Of a stretch of DNA of 64,000 nucleotides, positions 32,640 to 44,541 are shown piece by piece. Below the pieces are notes generated by a model. It was given only the letters and a program-made list of their open reading frames with translations, did no database searches and had not been told where the DNA came from. Position numbers and translations under genes: made by a program. The DNA comes from Sordariomycetes sp. S80-01Y. Its lineage: Eukaryota; Ascomycota; Sordariomycetes. The stretch is from the NCBI GenBank assembly GCA_037042185.1, contig JAXQJY010000021.1, positions 744,001-808,000 on the forward strand. The letters run 5' to 3'. The first letter of the stretch is position 1; the number at the start of each line of letters is the position of its first letter.

Positions 32640-33895
32640 ATGCCTCAAACCGTCGCATCGAGCTTGTTCCTCGCTGCAACCTCGCTCGATCTGGAGCTGA
32701 ATTCCCTGGCCCGGGGAGCATTTGCTTCTTCCCGAGACGAGATACAGGGCTCACTGGACGCTCGGATGGAAGCACGAAACAACGGGACTCGATTGGGTGC
32801 GGCAGAAGCAAACAGCAGGATTCAGCACATCCTGCTCGAGCCACCATTGGGTGCTGGCCTCACGTCTCTGTGAGGGGCTCCCAAAGCGCGCAAAGTCTAT
32901 TCTCGACGATCTCATTGGGCGGCTTCACAGCCTGGCTCCCCAAATTGTGCCTGCCCACTCCAGCTGTCTCTTGTCGGACCGTGGCCGACACTCCCTTATT
33001 CCGCTCACCGAATTTTCACCTTGGAGCAAAGCGGATACGGTTCCGGAGAATCCCATTCTGCCGGCCGCCTCACCACTCAGGCTCGCAAGCCACGTACCGT
33101 CCTCACGGGTGCTACTTTCAGGGTCTTCCATTGACCCAAAGTCAGACGCCTTCCAGGCTCGCACGCGAGTACTTTCTCGTCAAAGAGTGGATCCTCAAGT
33201 GAGGTTAGCACCGGAACTCTTGTCCTGGAAACATGGTAGCCCGAAGCGTCGACAGAGTCATGCACGGCTGCGACATTTTTGGAAAGAAACTGGAAGACTT
33301 CTTTTGCCACCTGCTATTACCAATCCAGAAAAGGCTTCCGGAGCTGAGCTGGCAATGGTTTCGGCAACCACCTGACGCAGGTTTACGCAAAACTGGCAGC
33401 GGAAAAATGGAAAGGCACCGATGGCGAGCCGCAAAAACTTGGAATCAACAGCCGAACACTGGAGCAGTAGCTTGGCCGATCTGTTCTCGACTCACTGTGG
33501 AACGCACCGTCTGTTCAAACTGTGCATGTCACTGCTCGCTCGGCTGAATTGAGGTGGACAATACGTCTACGATGCGCTCCACGGCTGGCAAGGACATCGG
33601 TGATGCCCAAATGATGAGCTCTTTTGAACTGCCTGCCAACCTGTCTGGAGAGGATGATTTCTCATCGTCAGCTTGGCCTAGGACGGTTGACGTGGCATGA
33701 CAAGAAGGAACGTGCAGCTACGCCGACCACGTCTACACGGCTGAGGAGCACCGGCTGGCACTGGAAGCCCCCAACACCCTTTCACCGCTTGTGATGAAGG
33801 CGATTCAGCTAGGCTCGCGGGAGAATACTCGACAAGATCACTTTGCCGAACGCTTTGGCTTAACTCCTGGTGCGATCATTGAGCCGGTGCGGTAG
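32640..33895 (+). pseudogene. Possible decayed gene of unknown family
   Basis: Several stretches read as plausible protein, such as 'EGLPKRAKSILDDLIGRLHS', 'LTQVYAKLAAEKWKGTDGEP' and 'SPLVMKAIQLGSRENTRQDH'. They lie in different frames, are separated by stops, and I could not link them convincingly by standard introns. This may be the relic of a host gene or a poorly expressed multi-exon gene. I do not recognise the family, and chance composition in GC-rich DNA remains possible. Confidence 0.25.
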
Positions 33896-34913
33896 GGAGA
33901 GGGTTTCCGACATCTCGATGGATCCTACGCGACGGCCTCTGATTCGCGACAACATTGTGTCCGCGTCGGACCTGGTCCGTTAGGATGGAAGTGGTCACCA
34001 TGACTTCAACATGAGTTCGTCAGTGAGAGTTCTGAGGGCGGGCAATCCCCAAGTGGGCCGAGGCAACAGAGTTTTCACCTGCGACAACCCCTTCTCCACA
34101 TGGGCGCCGAGAGTCAGCGGCTGGCGCATTCCCAGGATGGCAGTCAGAAGCCGCGCGAGAAGACTGCGATCCGGTCAATTTGGCCGCTGGTTTCTTGCTT
34201 GCGCATCGCGTCGGATTCCGTTGAGAAGAGAGTGCTTTCCAGAGCGTTGCAATGCAGGGTTGCCTTGATTGCGCCACTTCCTTCCGACAGGCGGGAAGCC
34301 AAGTGGCCTAGCAGGGGGCCATCCCTCCCAGCTGGGATCGATCGCCAGGCACAGACGCAGGTCAAGAAAAGCTTGCCTGCAAGCCTGGGAATCGCCCCCT
34401 CGCGCGGAAGAGTGCCCCGCCCCGTGGCCCCTCGCATTGCGACGCATCGCGACAGCACCGGAGCTCAGCAGGCTGGACTGGAGGGGCGCAAGTGCTGCCC
34501 TGTTCTGCCTGGATTGATGACTCCAGCGCGCCGACTCGAAATGGAGGGCGACCGTCGCGCTATACCCAAGTCAGCGGCGCCGTGGCAGACACGCAACAAG
34601 CAAGAGGACCGCCTAGTTTCCGAAAGTCAAGTGCCCTAACCGACTCAGCGCTCCTGTTCTTGGTCCCACGTGTCGCTCGACAAACGCCTGACCTACTTAC
34701 CGACTCTTGCGACTGACTCTATGCGCTGGCAGCTGCCAACTTTTGCGCTCAGCGATTCGGGGCAGCCCTGTTCCACCGGCAGCGCAGCTTTGCGTTGCGT
34801 TGGCCCTCGGATTGGGCCGTGACAGCCTGCAAGGGCTCCGAGCTGGCCGAATGCGCTGACAATCACCTCGCAGATTTCACATGTGGCCGCCCCACACCTG
34901 GACCTCCGATTCG

Positions 34914-34945
34914 AGTGCCTCAGTGCCTCAGTGCCTCAGTGCCTG
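34914..34945. repeat. 8-bp tandem repeat
   Basis: Three perfect units of agtgcctc plus a fourth differing at the last base. Confidence 0.85.
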
Positions 34946-35890
34946 GCCAGCGCCATCACCTTCTATGGCCCAAGTAGTAAGTACTACGTACCTGAGGTGT
35001 GCTGAGCCCTTTTCTATTTCGACCCGCCAACCAGGATTCGCCATGTTCGGGACGAGGCATCCTGCGACCGCCTACCTACTGTCAGGCACCAGGCACCGTC
35101 CAATGAGGCTCCGCCATCTGCGATGCACCTCGAAAAAGCATTTTTCACACCAGCGTCGGAAGCCCTTCCACGACCCTCCCACCCTCACGGAGCACTTACC
35201 CTCAGTGCTCCGTATTACGAGTCCACTGGGAGTACTGCCTCAGGCTCACTGAGCCCTTTTCCTTTGCCATGTACTTCGTACTTCCCACCAGGGCCTACGA
35301 GGTACGAATAGGACTAGCGTCCAACCGCCGACCGCTAGCCAAAGTCTGAATCCCTGCTGCCGGCCGGATGGCTGTCCGAGTCGTTGGTTTTCTCTGGCCC
35401 GTGTCAGGTACCCGTCCCCTATCCCGCCTGGGCGTCGCGTGCGCAGGGCAAGGGAAGCAGAAAGAAACTTCAGCCCCTCCCACGGACCGCAGGATGGCTG
35501 CCGGCTGTTTGTCCCAACGATAGATGCCCTTTGTCGGGAGCATGTGCCAGCTTATGAAAATAGGTTTTTTGGCCCCTTCGGGCAGCTTCCACTTCACGGG
35601 ATCGCTTCTCCTCTGGGATGAGCCTGATTCAGTTGACGGCGTGGCAACCAGCTAGTACTGTCCCCGTGTCTGACAGGATATGCCAACTCAGTATTACTCG
35701 CGCGGACCTCTGCCGGCGGAGGAGCCACGAGTCACCCCCCCCATCAGGCCTTTGTTCAAGAGTACGTACCCAAGGTACCCAAGGGAGCGCACTGCCGCTG
35801 GACGTTGAGTGGCGCCAGCGTTCTCCCGGCCCTCCTTCTACCCCTGGCGCAAGCGCAGGTCCTTGTCACACTGTATCAAGTCTCCTAGCT

Positions 35891-35900
35891 CAGGTACCTG
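35891..35900. promoter_or_regulatory. Perfect palindrome CAGGTACCTG
   Basis: A 10-bp palindrome about 430 bp upstream of the secreted-protein ATG. Its core GGTACCTGA also occurs at 60313-60323 (ggtacctgagg), and a close match lies at 34988-34998 (gtacctgaggt). Role unknown. Confidence 0.35.
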
Positions 35901-36068
35901 ACCCGTGGAGCCGAGTCTACATGTCAAGACTTGACTCTATACGCTGCATCCATGTTTCCACATTTGGCTCCAGTTGTTTGTTCGAGAATCTTGATCCCCT
36001 CTGATCAGCGGGATTAGAGCGCTTCCTCCCACCCCGGAGTTCCTGATCTCTTTAGGTTCCCCTCCATC

Positions 36069-36075
36069 TATAAAG
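36069..36075 (+). promoter_or_regulatory. Probable TATA box of the secreted-protein gene
   Basis: tataaag lies 244 bp before the ATG, followed by a long pyrimidine-rich leader, the usual arrangement for a strongly expressed fungal gene. Confidence 0.5.
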
Positions 36076-36318
36076 AAGGCTTGCCGTCCCCGTCTTTCTA
36101 ACCGTCCGGAACACCAACTCAATCTCAGTCCTTCACTCCTGTCTGTCGATCAGCAGTCTTGCAACTTTCTCTTCCCACTCCTTTTGGAAAAGAAAAACCA
36201 CAACGGCTTAGGCTCCGTTCACACACCCTCTCTTCAAACAAGAACGACTTCCACGTCTCTCAAGACTCTCAACACTCTCTGTCGAAGCCAGTCTTCACAC
36301 ACTTTGAAATCCTTCAAG

Positions 36319-36810
36319 ATGCAGTTCACCACCGCCGTTCTCGCCGCTCTTGGCTCCGCCGCCTTGACCTCTGCTGGCAAGGTCACCTTCTGGACTCTCG
36401 ATGACGTCCGTCGCACCATCTACTTCACTGCCAACGAGAACCGCTGGACCATGGATCCCGTCACCGTCGACTCTTCTGAGAAGACCACCGTCGACTTCCC
36501 CGACGGCTACGTCGGCAACTTCTACGCCATCCCCGAGGGCCAGGAGAACACCCCCGGCATGCTCGGCGAGGTCAAATTCGCCGGCGCTGAGGGCAAGACC
36601 TACTTCGACGTCTCGGCCATCATCGACCCCAGCGACAAGAACAACATCAAGCAGATGTACCCTGCCGAGTCCCAGTCTCCCATGTCTGGCTGCGTCGTCT
36701 TCCCTTGCGACAACGCTTACTACCTGCCTGACGATGTTCAGACCAAGGTCACTGAGGAGGAGCACATCATCACCACTCTCGGTGAGGGCTCCACCGGCCT
36801 CTCCTTCTAA
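36319..36810 (+). CDS. Small secreted protein of the fungal 'DNase1 protein' annotation family
   Basis: Single exon, 163 residues. The start is the ATG at 36319 (MQFTTAV); the frame is open upstream but only as leader. A signal peptide covers residues 1-19 (MQFTTAVLAALGSAALTSA). The mature part is beta-rich: 'KVTFWTLDDVRRTIYFTANE', 'GYVGNFYAIPEGQENTPGML', 'KTYFDVSAIIDPSDKNNIKQ', then 'MSGCVVFPCDNAYYLPDDVQ' with two Cys likely forming a disulphide. Proteins with this pattern are often labelled 'DNase1 protein' in fungal annotations, but I see no nuclease catalytic motif, so the label should not be read as an activity. Codon use is extremely biased to C-ending codons and the leader is long and CT-rich, both pointing to abundant expression. 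Extracellular or wall-associated. Confidence 0.88.
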   Translation: MQFTTAVLAALGSAALTSAGKVTFWTLDDVRRTIYFTANENRWTMDPVTVDSSEKTTVDFPDGYVGNFYAIPEGQENTPGMLGEVKFAGAEGKTYFDVSAIIDPSDKNNIKQMYPAESQSPMSGCVVFPCDNAYYLPDDVQTKVTEEEHIITTLGEGSTGLSF

Positions 36811-38438
36811 GCATCTCGCTTAACCCTGACATTGGGGTGAACCTCCATGTCCCTTCCCTCACATACCCCCCCTTGCACATACCACACGACACGAAATCAC
36901 ACTGCGCAGCGCGCATGTCACGATGACATGACCTCCCTCTACACGCAAAAAGAAAAAAAGCCGGGAAACGGACCTTAGAATCATGATACCCCTCGCGGAG
37001 TCCTGCAGCGACCCGAGGTTGATTTTTCGGAGTAACACTGGAACAACGCAATAGACGACCGCGGCGCTCGGTCACCCACACCTTCACCAAACACCAAACG
37101 TTCTTTACACCCAACACTCTTTTTTGGGCGTCTCCGCACGCAACACCTATACACTCGTTTCACATACCACACCTTCTCCCGCGTCTGAACGACGTGTGCA
37201 CCATCCCTTAACTACGGGCTCGACGCCTGGCTCTCGCTGGATGAGACTTTTTTCTACAACCTTCATGACGCTCATTGAAAACAAACACTTTTCGGAGATT
37301 AAAGACATTCTTGTATATATCTTTTCAACATGTCTGAAAGACTTTTTTTTTGGACATGCAATTTCACAGGCTTGGTGTTTGGATGGACAGAGATGATTAT
37401 GACTAGACAAGACAAGGACCAGATCAGACAAAAGGCCTTTACGGGCTGAAATGAATGAAAACATTCTACTGCAAAATATCTTCTCAACACTTTTTACCCA
37501 CATCATTTTGACTTTTGCACGTGCATCTTTGTAATACGACTTGACTCATGCACGCCCTTTGCCTCAATTCCAAATTCGGATGTCCTTTGTCAGCAGCCAA
37601 GGTGCTCGGCGAGTGACCTACCTCGAGCTTAATTGACCGGCATCTTGCAAATGACTTCACGTCTTGTGTGAGGCGACAAAGAAACGCCTCTTCCTCGTCG
37701 CACGGGAGGAACGTGGCGTGCTCCCACGAAAATAGAACAACAAAGGATTAACAGAGAGGGTCAATCCCTCGCCGCAGGCACGCACTGACGTCCTTACCTA
37801 GCAGAAGGGCTACCAGCACTACCCAAATATGCAGGCCCAGGTTGTGCACTCCTATCCATCTACTCGAAACGTTGCGCACGCACGCAGCTTACATGCAGCG
37901 CCATGCAAGCGTGCCCTGGAAAGTGACAGTCGCCCGCCGCCCGCAGCCAGCCGGATCGGCAGCGTGGTTGAGGCGGCGGCGGGGGGCCATCTGCGGATCC
38001 TCCCCTCCCCAGATCGGCGCCGAGCGGACGTTAGACGGTCGCGGGTCGCAAACGGTCGGCTGCTTGGGGGTTGTGAGACGGGCCCGTGAAATGTCGCTGG
38101 TGAAAGGTTGGCGCGATGCTGTGGGACGCTGGCATCTGTGGCAGCGGTGAGTTCCCATGTGATATTGTTTGCTGCGGCTGCGTGGAGTATTGCCATCGGG
38201 ATTCTGCTCGAGGGCACCAAACTGCCCCTAGGACTAAACGTGTGAGAGATTGATGGTTGTTGAGGTGAACATCGCAACGCTGTGGTGTGACTCGCTTCTA
38301 TGGTCTACTATGCCTTACATCCGGGAAACAAATGAACTCCCATCCAGCTCAGAAAACGACGCCGCGGTCTCCACTACGTACATCGTGAGACGATGTCTTT
38401 GGTAGACACAGACCTTGGTTCCGGCGGACTTGTGCTGC
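36811..38438. other. Intergenic region, no gene recognised
   Basis: About 1.6 kb between convergent genes. The left half is AT-rich with T runs (3' end of the secreted-protein gene). The right half holds GC-rich overlapping ORFs on both strands (37829-38277) that are judged spurious. Confidence 0.5.
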
Positions 38439-41400
38439 TCACTTCTCCGTCTTCTCCTCGTCATCCTCCCGCTTATCGCCAGAGGCTTTGCCTGACGAGT
38501 CCGATTCGTCGGACTCTTCCTCTTCGTCGTCGCCTTGCTCTGACTTCGCTTTGGTGTCCTTCGGGGGCGTCGCCGGAGGCTCCGGATCGATCTTCTTGGA
38601 TTGGGCGATCTTGGTGAGGTGGTCCGCTATGCCGTTGTCGCTGAAGGCTTCAATTTTGCCGAGTCGAAGAACCAAGTAGTCGACATCGACCATCATGCTG
38701 CGATGCGTTAGCCACCAGGGATCAGAACTGTGCGGACGGGCAACATACCTTTCGTAGCCCACCTCCGTCTTCGGATCTGCCTCCTCCAGGGCCCTCCCTA
38801 GCTGCTCCTTATAGCTCCCAAAGACGGGGCCCATGATCATCCTGATCGATGTCTCGGGCAGATGCTTCGTCAGCACCCTATGCAACGTGCTCGTCTCCTT
38901 ACACAACGTCTCCATGTACCCGTGCGCGCTCTCCGTCTTGGCATCCCAATCGATGTTCTTCATCCCCTTGGCGTGGATCGCCGCCCTGCCACTCATAATG
39001 TCAACCAGCTTCTGGTGGATGCTGTCCTGGTGCTCCTGCAGCAGCCTCCGCACTTTGTCAAACTCGCCCATGAGTGATGACACGCCAGCCCCGGAACCCG
39101 CGTGGCGTCGCACAAACTCTCGAACATGAGGTATGAGTGTGGAGATAAACGACAGGGCCTGGGCCGCGAGGGCGAGGTGCTTGGATGTAATGTTCTTGAG
39201 GCCGGCGGAGCGTGTGGCACCGGCGCCGAGGATGAGTTGCGTGCATCGGGAATTGAACAGCTGAAGATAAGCGATTAGTGAGGACGCAATGTCGGTGGTC
39301 ATGGACGGGATGCCGTTGATGAGGTGCAGGAAGTTCGCCATGCCTTCCATGCACAAGATTGCCGAGTTTGGCAGAACAAACTTCTCATCGTCAACAATTG
39401 CAGATCGACCCTTTTCTTTGGCGTCCTTGGCAGTGCCGTTGGTCTCAGCCGTGGAATTCTCGTCCCTGTCGGCCTTTTCGAGTTCGTGGTAGGGCACCCA
39501 GAGTTTGGTCCTTTCCGACCACGCCGCTGGGTCGTGGGTGCTGGCGTCAAGCAGCTGCTCGAGCAGGCGAGAGTTACTGTCGCTAAAGTCTTTAGCGTTC
39601 CAGTTGTCCGACTCCATGCCCTGCGCAAGCTGTTGCATTTCCGAGTCGCGGGTCTTCTGGACAAAATCTTTGATGTGGTTGTTGACCACGTTCTTGAGAG
39701 ACGTCCCGCTCCGGCCGGAGATTGCCTCGCACTCGTTCGCAAAATACAAGTTGAGGGTGAAGTAGCGAAGGAAGAAGTCCAACGGCAGCGACGCGGCTTG
39801 CTCTGATCGCACCTTTAGAACCTTGACAATCTTGTCATTCGCTACATCAACGGCTTGGCCCAGCAGGTTGGTGACATCCAGAGTCTTGTGGAGCTCTTCT
39901 TGCAGCTCGACGTGACCAGACATAGGATTTGACGTATGGCGGTCCGGCCGCGGGCTGGTCATTGGCGACCGTGAGGGTGGTGACTTTAATCCATCACCAT
40001 CAGGCGCCGCCGACAATGAGCTGGCAATGTCAAGAATGACCTTCGTTTGGGTAGTGAGCCTGCGCAGCGTCTCCGTGACGCTGACGTAGATCGTGGCAAG
40101 CAGCTCCTCGGCCTCGTCAGGACCCAACGCTCGCAGATTGCGAGCTAGAATCGAGGACTTTTCTTGGCTGGACCGGCTGCGCCCGCCGCTAGCTGCTGTT
40201 GAGACCGACATCATGGACTCGTTATCATCGTCGTTCGAACTCGGCAGAGGACGTCGGATCAAGCTGCGGATCTCACGCAGAGCAGTCTCGCGGTAAGCGA
40301 TGGCAGCCGTCGCTACGTGCTGTGCTCGGTTGAGTCCTATCATAGTCGGGGCCAGTTGAGCTTTCAGGTCTTCCGTGCCCGTAAGATAGCTCGGGAATAC
40401 CGAAGGTGAACGGGCATGGCCGCCCTTAGCTCTCGATGCTGAGTTGCTCCATCGAAGCAGCACCTCGGACGATGATACTGACCCCACATGCTTCTTCAAA
40501 TCGCCCAGGAGAACGTTGGCGAACTGCGCCTCGTAGGCCTTTCCTACACGGGAACGCAGTAACGTAAGATCCATGTTGACTCCTTGAAGCGCTGAAGCAC
40601 CTCTCAGGTCACGCAACCTGTGACCACTGATCCCGTTTGATGCCAGTTCCCGCTCTCCCGCGATGAGCTTCTCCAGCGAGTCAATGCTCTCCAACGCCTT
40701 ATCCGCTTCGCCCGCGTCGACAAGCACCTCGCATTCCGCCACTCCATCGACAATCTGCCGTAATTGCAAGACCGCGTCGTTGAGTTGCCTCAAATTCTCT
40801 TGTCGCCTCCGTTGTTGCACAATATCCAATCCTTGCGTGACGATCTCCTTGTCCAAAGCTTCCAACTCCATCCGCAAAGCTTTAATCCGATGCACGGAGT
40901 CTGCGGCTTCCGAGTGTAGCTCTTTCAGGGACCCCAACGCAGTGAAGAAAGTAGTTGAAGCCGTTGATATCGAGTTGATGAGGTGAACTTCGATGGTATC
41001 CATGTACCATGACAGCTTCTCTTGCAGGATCGCATTTGTCGCTAGAGCTTTCCTCGGTGCCGCCGCAGCCCCGTTCCCCTCGCTCTTGTCGTCCGTTGAG
41101 CGTATGACCTCCGATCTCTCACTGACCACGTCGAACGTTCTCGGGTTCTCGAGATGGAAATCGTCGTCGAAGTATACGTTCGGGATCGTCGACAACGGCG
41201 GGGGCCCATGGTGTGATTTCCTCGCATAGCTTGAGCTCGTCCTCCTAACTGGGCTCGGCTTCTCGACAGAATTGATCGACGACAGCGAAGCATTCGATCC
41301 TTTTCGAACCATGCTTGACTTAGCCGGTCGTAAAAGCCCATCTGCGCCGCCGTCATCCTCATCGTGCTTGCTGTTCCGTCGATTCGAAGATGCGTCGGCC

Positions 41401-41860
41401 TCGCTCTCTTTCACGCGCTGGAGCTGTTCGTAGAGGGCGCCGAATTGTGCCAAATAAGGCTTGAACTCCTCCACGTCGACTCGATCGATATTCGTCAGGG
41501 TAACCGGTGGGATGTCTCGTGTTGTCGGTGGTTTGTGCGCGGCCGTGGCTGGGGCGGCGGAATAAGGCTGGAGGCCTGTCCGCACTATGGGCGGTTGTAG
41601 AAGAGTAGAGATGGCTACCAGGAGAGTCAGCATAGACAACTTTCGGGACGTCCGTCTTTCCTACCATTCTGCCCAGATTCGTACACGGCGTCTCCCCAGC
41701 TCGAATTGTCCAAAGTCCCTCCCACTGAACGGACCGAGCTAGCTGTCGAGCTCCGCCGCGACGCTGGCCTTCGACTGCTGTGCAGGTTGAACTCTGGTCG
41801 AGCTCCGGGAGACAGAGCGCGCAAGTTATCGACAGATTTGCCAGCCGGCGAACCGAACAT
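38439..41860 (-). CDS. VPS54: GARP complex subunit Vps54
   Basis: Exons 41860-41665, 41584-38749 and 38697-38439 give about 1096 residues. The first intron is 80 nt (GTAGGA...CCATAG) and joins to 'VRTGLQPYSA'. The second is 51 nt (GTATGT, GCTAACG branch, CGCAG) and carries no stop, so it can be read through. The start is the ATG at 41860 (MFGSPAGKSVDN). Vps54 is part of the GARP tether that captures endosome-derived vesicles at the trans-Golgi. Diagnostic segments are 'TTRDIPPVTLTNIDRVDVEE', the highly conserved 'IPNVYFDDDFHLENPRTFDV', N-terminal coiled coils (ALRMELEALDKEIVTQGLDI), and the C-terminal Vps54 domain (LAAQALSFISTLIPHVREFV, VRRLLQEHQDSIHQKLVDIM). The last 50 residues are acidic and Lys-rich. 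Long relatives of COG/exocyst-type tethers share the architecture, but the FHLENPRTF motif is specific. Confidence 0.94.
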
Positions 41861-42602
41861 GGTCGTTTCCTTGGTGGTCCTGCGACCTCGCGATAGGGGT
41901 AGGTCTGACGCCGACAGCGTGGTTGACGGCTGCACTAAGAGATCACCGGTGGATCATCGCCGGCGGAACCGTGCGCTTTCGCGTAGAGGGAGGTTCGCGG
42001 GTGTCGGGTGTTCAGAAATGTCAATTTGAAGGCAAACAAGCTTTCATCGTACTCAAGTGATCAAGTTGTCCTGATTGAACAAGGTCGGAAGCTTGGCGCT
42101 CTCACCAGCCGCAGGGCCGCCATGTGTTAGCTGACTCAGCGGAGGTATTGTATTCTTTACGGTTAAGGTAACAGTTAGGTACTCCACCAAGTTGCCTTCA
42201 GGTCATCTAAGGCCACACCACTGGCAGCAGCCCAGACCACAGCCTCCCGGGGTCTTCCCTCCTGCACTTGCGAGCATTATCCTAGATCGTCTTATACCAG
42301 GAGTAAGGTCTCATTCCACGACTCAGTGATGAATGCGCGTCTGGCCATGAAATGACTCGATTGTACAGACACTGGCAACCAGGCTCAAGATAATTGATTG
42401 CGTCAAATTCTAATGTTCTGCGAAAAGAAAACGATGAAATATGGAATACATTATCGTCAGATAAGTTGATCAACCCTAGCCAAGTCATTGAAAAAGAAAA
42501 AGAGTTTGAGGTAAATATACTTTAAATGCAAACCCATCAACCTTAACGCCCATCGCCATATATGAATTAGGGTACAAAACTTCCAAGATCGAGGATGCTT
42601 CC
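41861..42602. other. Intergenic, no gene recognised
   Basis: About 740 bp between two minus-strand genes. It contains the VPS54 promoter and the 3' end of the arylsulfotransferase-like gene. A GTG-started extension of the VPS54 frame to 41935 is not taken as coding. Confidence 0.5.
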
Positions 42603-44541
42603 TCATGGTTGATCCTCGGTCATGACTGGGGCATATTTGGTGTCCCTCTTCGAGGCGTGTTGCCTTCTGCGCCTGAAGTACAGGACAGTGGCAAGCGAAG
42701 CACCACCAGCGACGACGACGAATCCGCCGAAAGCAGCACCAGCACCGGCATAGGTCACGTTGCTGTAAGCGGAATCTGTGTCGTCGACACCAACGTCCTC
42801 CTCAACCTCTGGGATCTCAGGAATATCAGGCTTCTCGGAGACAGCAGGAGCAACAGGCTCGTCGGACTGTTGCGGGACTTCAGGCTCAACCTGCTTGGCG
42901 AACTCTTCGCCCATGTCGTAAACCTTGGACACGCCCAGGATCTCGCCGTCTTTATCGAGAGCGGCGACGACGACGTATTGGAGAAGCTTGTCGTGGTCAA
43001 CCACGGTCCATGTTTCGAAGCCACTCTTGTCAACCTCGGCGACTTCGTCCCCAGACACAACATCAACCTGGCGGTGGTCGTGGGATGTGAACTAGGATGT
43101 GTCAGTCTCGGTGTGATGGGTGTGACGGGATCCAACTTACAACCGCCCACTTTCTGACCTCGGTGGCTCCGTTCCAAGACATGTAAAATGTCGCCCTCGG
43201 GTCCGTGTCACTACCTTTCTCAGTGGCGACGCTCGGGGGCCAGGTAGGCTCGCCCTTCCAATGCGACTTGAAGACGCGGTAGGCGAACATGTTGTTCTGC
43301 CTCTCAATGCCCACGATGCCTCGTTGGATGTCCATAGCCACCCGTCCATCATCGGTAAATTCCGTGATCGAAGGCGTCCATCCCCAGCCGATGATGGCAT
43401 TTCCGCTGTTCATCTTTTGCATACCGCCCATGGCTCCGGAGTTAACGTGCGCGGGGTGGTAGTACTCGTGAACGATGCGAGCCGTCTTGTTGTCGTGGTC
43501 GAGTTCAAGCTGCAGACCACGAGTGACACACTTGTCCATACCCGGCCCGTCTCCACAGTCACCCTGGTTGAGAGAGTGGTTGTCGAACAAGGTCAATTGA
43601 GTAGGGTCGCCTTTGATGAAGCGAGCATTGTGCTGCCAGCAGAAGTTGGTCGCCTGTCCGTCGCTGAGGTCCTCGAACTGGTTCTTCTTGCCGCCAAGGA
43701 CCCAGATGTCTTCTCCGGTGGTACCGTTGATGTACTTGATGTGGCAGTAATTCCTGCTGGAGACGAGGTAGTTGCCGCTCTCCTTGCGAACGGAGTTGTA
43801 GTGGTACAAGTCGAAGGTACCCTCTGAGTTCTCGTTCAACCCGAAGGATTCGGGCTCCCACATGGCATAGGAGTCATCCGGGTCATCGTGCTCGTTGGCC
43901 TTCCAGTCGAAGAGGACCTCGTTCGTCAGGAGGTTGACCTCTTGAAACCCGTAGTTGACGACGTGGCCGTCCTTTGAGCCACCCCAGCGAGTGCAGTCAA
44001 AGGGAATCTTGGAGTTGGTCGTGAAGATGGCGGTACCCTCATCGGTCACATGCAGCTCGTGCATATCAGGGCGGTGCGGGCTGACAGCTCTGACTTCGTA
44101 CTTGATTTGATAGTGCTGGTCGACGATGACGCAGCGCATGCCAGGATGGTCGCCTTCATGCGTGTTGGCAAAGAAAGTAAAATGTGGCTTCCCGTGGATC
44201 GTCTGCATCTCAGAGTGGTAAGAGTTGCTCCAGCTCTGGTCAGCATACACAAGACTCAAGTCGGACGCATCCAGAATCATAGGTCCAGCACCATCGTCGT
44301 TGTAGTTGGCGCCGATGAAGATGTAGGGCACGTCATCTGTGAGGTCCTTGTCCCAGGTGTTCACGTGGAAGACAGGCGCAATGATGTCCGAGGACTTGAA
44401 GGTTTGCGTGACGAAACCACCGTTCTCGTTGGCGAGTTGGTTAAATCTGTCGACATCCTGGGAGATTAACAAGTCGCCAGCAGCGAGACCAGCTCCAAGC
44501 ACCCACGACAACCGCGTTGCGGCTACCAAAGAACGGGTCAT
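42603..44541 (-). CDS. Membrane-anchored arylsulfotransferase-like (ASST) protein
   Basis: Exons 44541-43141 and 43091-42603 join in phase 0 across a 49-nt intron (GTAAGT...CCTAG), giving about 629 residues. The start chosen is MTRSLVAATRLSWV (44541), which gives a signal peptide. Residues 30-460 form the beta-propeller-like fold of the fungal Arylsulfotran_2 family: 'APVFHVNTWDKDLTDDVPYI', 'NSYHSEMQTIHGKPHFTFFA', 'DMHELHVTDEGTAIF', 'GEDIWVLGGKKNQFEDL', 'FCWQHNARFIKGD' and 'LFDNHSLNQGD'. His residues in HELHV and QHNAR are at conserved positions. After an acidic Pro/Glu linker, one membrane segment (GAGAAFGGFVVVAGGASLAT) and a basic RRRRQ stop-transfer end the protein. It is type I, with the propeller outside or in the secretory lumen. 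Sulfotransferase activity in fungi is unproven. Confidence 0.9.

Larger units (their letters stand above)
30215..36318. other. Gene-poor 6.1-kb region
   Basis: No intact gene is recognised. ORFs are numerous but overlap in all frames. The region contains GTAC-rich palindromes, an 8-bp tandem repeat (34914-34945) and coding-like pieces at about 32.6-33.9 kb in more than one frame. The last ~300 bp hold the promoter and CT-rich leader of the secreted-protein gene. No transposon termini were seen. Confidence 0.5.

Noticed and set aside
34100-34639. 179-codon plus-strand ORF
   Set aside because: Three other ORFs overlap it on both strands; Arg/Pro/Ala-rich composition of GC-rich non-coding DNA, no domain.
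30215-36318. Gene-poor region considered as a transposon or retroelement insertion
   Set aside because: No terminal repeats, no polymerase or transposase motifs and no marked base-composition shift were seen.
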